Shown one piece after another: positions 6,450 through 8,699 of a DNA stretch of 8,699 nt (positions within the stretch are counted from its first letter, which is position 1; the number at the start of each line of letters is the position of its first letter). The notes under the pieces were generated by a model. It worked only from the letters and a program-made list of their open reading frames with translations. It was not told where the DNA came from and made no database searches. Source of the DNA: an uncultured Cellvibrio sp. (GTDB lineage: Bacteria > Pseudomonadota > Gammaproteobacteria > Pseudomonadales > Cellvibrionaceae); assembly GCA_946481735.1 (NCBI GenBank), contig CAMLOU010000162.1, forward strand, positions 1 to 8,699. Direction: 5' to 3'. The position numbers and the translations under genes were made by a program.

Positions 6450-6502
6450 AGCGAGATAGCAATTTAAATTGACAATGAACGTGTGAACATTGAGGAAATG
6501 TT

Positions 6503-7246
6503 ATGAATAACCCCTATGGCATTGAAGCCCTCTGGAGTCAGGGCGACATGGTGATCAAATCGGTAGCGGTAATGCTGCTGTTGATGTCCATCGCATCCTG
6601 GTATGTGATTGCGGTGCGCTCCTGGGGGTTATTCAGATTGCGTAAACCCTCGCGCGCGTTGGGCGACTTTTGGCATGCGCAAAGTTTTGCGGAGGGCCTG
6701 CACATTCTCGGTGATAACCGCGACGATAATCCGTTTCGTCGTTTGGCCGAAGAAGGCCAGGCCGCATTGGATCATCACACCAATCACAAAAACGATCTCC
6801 ATGGACACTTGCCCTTGGCCGAATGGTTGACCGCCTGTTTGCGCGGCTCAATTGATGAAAGTTCAGAGCGTTTGCAACGCGGCCTGGCGATTCTGGCTTC
6901 TGTTGGTTCAACTGCGCCGTTTATTGGTTTGTTTGGTACCGTGTGGGGTATTTATCACGCGCTGGTCGGCATTGGTGTGTCCGGTTCTGCCAGTATTGAT
7001 AAAGTCGCTGGGCCAGTGGGTGAGGCGTTGATCATGACTGCGTTTGGTCTTGCGGTAGCGATTCCGGCGGTGCTGGGTTACAACGCCTTGAATCGCGGCA
7101 ACAAAGGCATCCTCGGAAAGCTCAACCGCTTTGCACATCAGTTACATGCTTATCTGATTACCGGTGCACCGCCGGCCAGCAGTAAATCCAGCGCGCCGGT
7201 GACCAAACTGGATACACGAAAAATTGCACAAAAAGAGGTGAGCTAA
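6503..7246 (+). CDS. exbB: ExbB, MotA/TolQ/ExbB proton-channel protein
   Basis: ExbB forms the pentameric shell of the inner-membrane ExbB-ExbD motor, which uses the proton gradient to drive TonB. The 247-residue protein has three predicted helices, about 17-38, 128-152 and 171-194, with a large cytoplasmic segment (39-127) between the first two. The signature LASVGSTAPFIGLFGTVWGI is at 131-150 and GEALIMTAFGLAVAIPAV at 173-190. T146, E174 and T179 correspond in spacing to E. coli ExbB T148, E176 and T181, the polar residues lining the proton path. TolQ is a possible alternative, but the neighbouring tonB and exbD favour ExbB. A GAGGA site (6492-6496) lies 6 bases before the ATG. The Ser/Ala/Lys-rich tail (222-247) is likely cytoplasmic. 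exbD starts 1 base after the stop. Confidence 0.96.
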   Translation: MNNPYGIEALWSQGDMVIKSVAVMLLLMSIASWYVIAVRSWGLFRLRKPSRALGDFWHAQSFAEGLHILGDNRDDNPFRRLAEEGQAALDHHTNHKNDLHGHLPLAEWLTACLRGSIDESSERLQRGLAILASVGSTAPFIGLFGTVWGIYHALVGIGVSGSASIDKVAGPVGEALIMTAFGLAVAIPAVLGYNALNRGNKGILGKLNRFAHQLHAYLITGAPPASSKSSAPVTKLDTRKIAQKEVS

Positions 7247-7247
7247 G

Positions 7248-7661
7248 ATGGCTTTCGGCGGCGGACTCGACGACAACGAAGAAGTCATGAGTGAGATCAA
7301 CATGACACCCCTGGTAGACGTGATGCTGGTATTGCTGATTATTTTTATCATCACCGTGCCGGTACTCACTCACTCGGTCAAAGTGGACCTGCCGCGCGCG
7401 GATAACACCATCAATGAAATCAAACCGGAAACGGTTAACCTCGCAGTGACTGCAGATGGTATTTTTCACTGGAACGAAACCCAGGTCACCCTGGAAGAAC
7501 TGGAACAGCGTTTGAGCGTCGCGGCAACGCAGGAACCGCAACCGGAAATCCATATTCGCGGTGACCGGCAGGTGGATTACGAACACGTCATCAAAGCCAT
7601 GGCCGCCGTGCAAAAAGCCGGTATTCTGAAACTCGGCTTCGTCACCGAGCCCGCCCGGTAA
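7248..7661 (+). CDS. exbD: ExbD, TonB-system motor subunit
   Basis: ExbD is the partner that sits inside the ExbB pentamer and couples proton flow to TonB. The 137-residue protein has a short cytoplasmic N-terminus and one helix (about 22-42) in the signature MSEINMTPLVDVMLVLLIIF (14-33). Asp24 is the protonatable residue equivalent to E. coli ExbD D25. The rest is a periplasmic domain (about 43-137) with typical VNLAVTADG (65-73) and IHIRGDRQVDYEHVIKAMAAVQKAG (101-125) stretches. The start is 1 base after the exbB stop, and an AGAGG site lies at the end of exbB, so the pair is surely cotranscribed. A REP-like hairpin follows 14 bases after the stop; no canonical terminator was seen before the convergent gene at 7750. 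Confidence 0.97.
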   Translation: MAFGGGLDDNEEVMSEINMTPLVDVMLVLLIIFIITVPVLTHSVKVDLPRADNTINEIKPETVNLAVTADGIFHWNETQVTLEELEQRLSVAATQEPQPEIHIRGDRQVDYEHVIKAMAAVQKAGILKLGFVTEPAR

Positions 7662-7675
7662 ACCTAATAAAACCC

Positions 7676-7710
7676 GTAGGTCGGATTAGGCGGAACGCCG
7701 TAATCCGACA
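7676..7710 (+). repeat. REP-like palindrome, copy 1 (3' of exbD)
   Basis: The element begins with the tetranucleotide GTAG (7676-7679), typical of REP sequences recognised by RAYT transposases. GTCGGATTA (7680-7688) pairs with TAATCCGAC (7701-7709), then a single bulged G7700, then GGCG (7689-7692) with CGCC (7696-7699) around a GAA loop. It lies between the convergent exbD and the unknown gene at 7750, the usual place for REPs, where they stabilise mRNA ends or end transcription. Confidence 0.8.
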
Positions 7711-7749
7711 ACGCGCTTCCACCCCTGGACCACCTCACCCCAAATACCC

Positions 7750-8265
7750 CTACCCACCAACCTCCCGATACATACTTATCGCATTGCGATGAACTCCCGC
7801 ATCTACATTCACATAATAAAACTCACCCGCCGAAAAACTTTCCCGCATATGCTCATTTCCAAGCGCAGCAATTTCATTTAACTGCTCCTGAACAAACCAC
7901 TCCGGCACAGCCTGGGAGCTCATCACTATTTGATGCCGATTAAACGCCACACCAGAAGAACTGCGATTATTCATGTGCTCTCTAAATGATTGGTTAAGAA
8001 CCTCAAACGCTTTTTCATAAGTTTCATCGGTAATCGTCAGGCCCTGATTCGCCCACTCGCGAATTTGCTCTTCCCCGCCCAACACCAGGGTACCTAAACT
8101 GCGGAACATATCCACGCCAGAGAGCAATTCGGGCGTGATAGATACACGATCAGACGATGTCATAGCGGCAATATGTTGCCGCTCATCGGCATAATTTGTC
8201 GCGGACGGGGAAACTCTGGTCGATAGATGGGCTTGCTGCGAATAATATGGCGCGACTAACATCAT
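7750..8265 (-). CDS. Unknown protein, 171 residues, between two REP-like elements
   Basis: I do not recognise this protein. From the chosen start it reads MMLVAPYYSQQAHL and has 171 residues, soluble-looking, with no signal peptide, membrane helix or cysteine. It is acidic-polar with a probable helical middle (about 60-100, including EEQIREWANQ and ETYEKAFEVLNQSFREH) and a C-terminal part with VPEWFVQEQLNEIAALGNEH and AGEFYYVNVDAGVHR. The open frame reaches to 8331, which would add a hydrophobic MANASHGIFYAGLLVLL, but that segment is encoded by a terminator hairpin, whereas AAGGAG (8277-8272) stands 6 bases before the ATG at 8265. The ATG at 8262 is an alternative 9 bases away. The coding sequence looks more AT-rich than exbBD. 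It is convergent with exbD and separated from the upstream minus-strand gene by a terminator, so it needs its own promoter or relies on readthrough. Confidence 0.62.
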   Translation of the reverse strand: MMLVAPYYSQQAHLSTRVSPSATNYADERQHIAAMTSSDRVSITPELLSGVDMFRSLGTLVLGGEEQIREWANQGLTITDETYEKAFEVLNQSFREHMNNRSSSGVAFNRHQIVMSSQAVPEWFVQEQLNEIAALGNEHMRESFSAGEFYYVNVDAGVHRNAISMYREVGG

Positions 8266-8271
8266 GATGAG

Positions 8272-8277
8272 CTCCTT
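8272..8277 (-). promoter_or_regulatory. Ribosome binding site deciding the start of the unknown gene
   Basis: AAGGAG on the minus strand is followed by 6 bases to the ATG at 8265 (9 to the one at 8262). It is the only strong site in this upstream stretch and rules against the long reading frame from 8331. Confidence 0.75.
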
Positions 8278-8303
8278 GATTAACAACACCAACAACCCAG
8301 CAT

Positions 8304-8336
8304 AAAAAATGCCATGACTAGCGTTAGCCATGGCAT
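8304..8336 (-). terminator. Rho-independent terminator of the right-edge minus-strand gene
   Basis: On the minus strand ATGCCATG pairs with CATGGCAT (8336-8329 with 8316-8309), one mismatch follows, then three more pairs close a small loop; six T residues follow at once (8309-8304). The plus strand has no such T-run after the hairpin, so the signal works leftwards and ends the transcript of the gene at 8433-8699. Confidence 0.75.
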
Positions 8337-8354
8337 CGTTTAAACTTCACGCGC

Positions 8355-8388
8355 GTAGGTCGGATTAGGCGCACGCCGTAATCCGACA
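8355..8388 (+). repeat. REP-like palindrome, copy 2
   Basis: This is the same element as at 7676, in the same orientation: GTAG head (8355-8358), GTCGGATTA (8359-8367) pairing with TAATCCGAC (8379-8387), bulged G8378, and GGCG (8368-8371) with CGCC (8374-8377) around a 2-base CA loop. The stems are identical to copy 1; only the loop (GAA versus CA) and flanks differ. It lies between the minus-strand gene at 8433 and its terminator. Confidence 0.8.
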
Positions 8389-8432
8389 CTTTTATTTTTC
8401 ACCATCCACACATAGCTTGAATAAATCGGGCA

Positions 8433-8699
8433 TTAATACTCCTTCGCCATCGACGAGCCATCTTTCTTGCGATGCACATCCGTCGTCACTTCAATGCCAT
8501 TGAGCTTCATCATCGTCAGCGCCTTACGAGAGCCACTACTCTGCTTGTAAAGCGCCCGAGCTATTACAATTACTTTAAAAATGTACTCATTTCCAGTAAT
8601 GGGACATCGATAAGGGTTATTCTGAAAATTGATCAGCTCCTCCGCACAGCCAAGCGGTTTATTCGAGGTGCCATAGGTAGAACTACACGGGGATTTCGA
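8433..8699 (-). CDS. C-terminal 88 residues of an unknown protein, start beyond the right edge
   Basis: A minus-strand frame is open from the right edge to a TAA at 8435-8433. It encodes 88 residues beginning SKSPCSSTYGTSNKPLGCAE, with cysteines at visible positions 5, 18 and 33, the last in NNPYRCPITGNEYIFKVIVIARAL. The end is basic and polar (KLNGIEVTTDVHRKKDGSS, then MAKEY). I do not recognise the family. The cysteines and the NPYRCPITG turn could mark a secreted, disulfide-bonded or metal-binding domain, but this is a guess. Support for coding is the uninterrupted frame, the credible amino-acid composition, and a Rho-independent terminator on the same strand about 100 bases downstream. 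The gene is not in an operon with the unknown gene at 7750 unless the terminator leaks. Confidence 0.6.
   Translation of the reverse strand, partial: SKSPCSSTYGTSNKPLGCAEELINFQNNPYRCPITGNEYIFKVIVIARALYKQSSGSRKALTMMKLNGIEVTTDVHRKKDGSSMAKEY

Noticed and set aside
6469..6474. Perfect TTGACA before exbB as a promoter
   Set aside because: At a 17-base spacing the -10 position falls on the exbB ribosome binding site (GAGGAA), which does not resemble a -10 box.
8266..8331. Hydrophobic N-terminal extension of the unknown minus-strand gene
   Set aside because: It is encoded partly by the terminator hairpin and its T-run; the strong ribosome binding site points to 8265.
1..8699. CRISPR arrays, tRNA or rRNA genes, insertion sequences with transposases
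   Set aside because: No regularly spaced repeats, no tRNA-like cloverleaf with its conserved elements, and no transposase frame was seen on either strand.

Overview
The window reads as a stretch of ordinary chromosome from a gammaproteobacterium. Protein flavour (RlmE, a COG2509 flavoprotein, CorA, a Gly/Lys-rich CsbD, a DUF3649-TonB-ExbB-ExbD cluster), moderate GC and REP-like palindromes point towards the Cellvibrio/Pseudomonas side of the class. The genus is an inference from memory of family sequences, not something shown here.

Left part (1-3121): rlmE (23S rRNA 2'-O-methyltransferase) runs leftwards off the window edge. From a shared 167-base spacer holding plausible back-to-back promoters, a two-gene unit runs rightwards: a COG2509-type FAD-dependent oxidoreductase and, 4 bases after its stop, a TrmH/SpoU-family RNA methyltransferase. 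Two RNA methyltransferases therefore bracket an uncharacterised flavoprotein.

Middle (3122-5012): corA (magnesium/cobalt channel) and a 61-residue CsbD-like stress protein, both on the plus strand, then a small putative lipoprotein of unknown function on the minus strand, converging on csbD.

Right-centre (5013-7661): an iron-uptake energising cluster. A candidate Fur box and promoter precede a small three-helix DUF3649 protein, which overlaps tonB by 4 bases (ATGA). exbB and exbD follow with a 1-base gap. A roughly 100-base palindrome with perfect 26-base arms sits between tonB and exbB and could split expression of the two halves. ExbB and ExbD form the proton-driven motor that TonB uses to power outer-membrane receptors; no TonB-dependent receptor lies in the window.

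Right end (7662-8699): two REP-like hairpins (7676-7710 and 8355-8388) flank an unrecognised 171-residue minus-strand gene. A Rho-independent terminator on the minus strand separates this gene from the C-terminal part of a second unrecognised minus-strand protein that enters from the right edge. This end is the least explained part of the window. I did not find a clearly new multi-gene system. The strongest unexplained signals are the tonB-exbB palindrome and the pair of unknown genes at the right.
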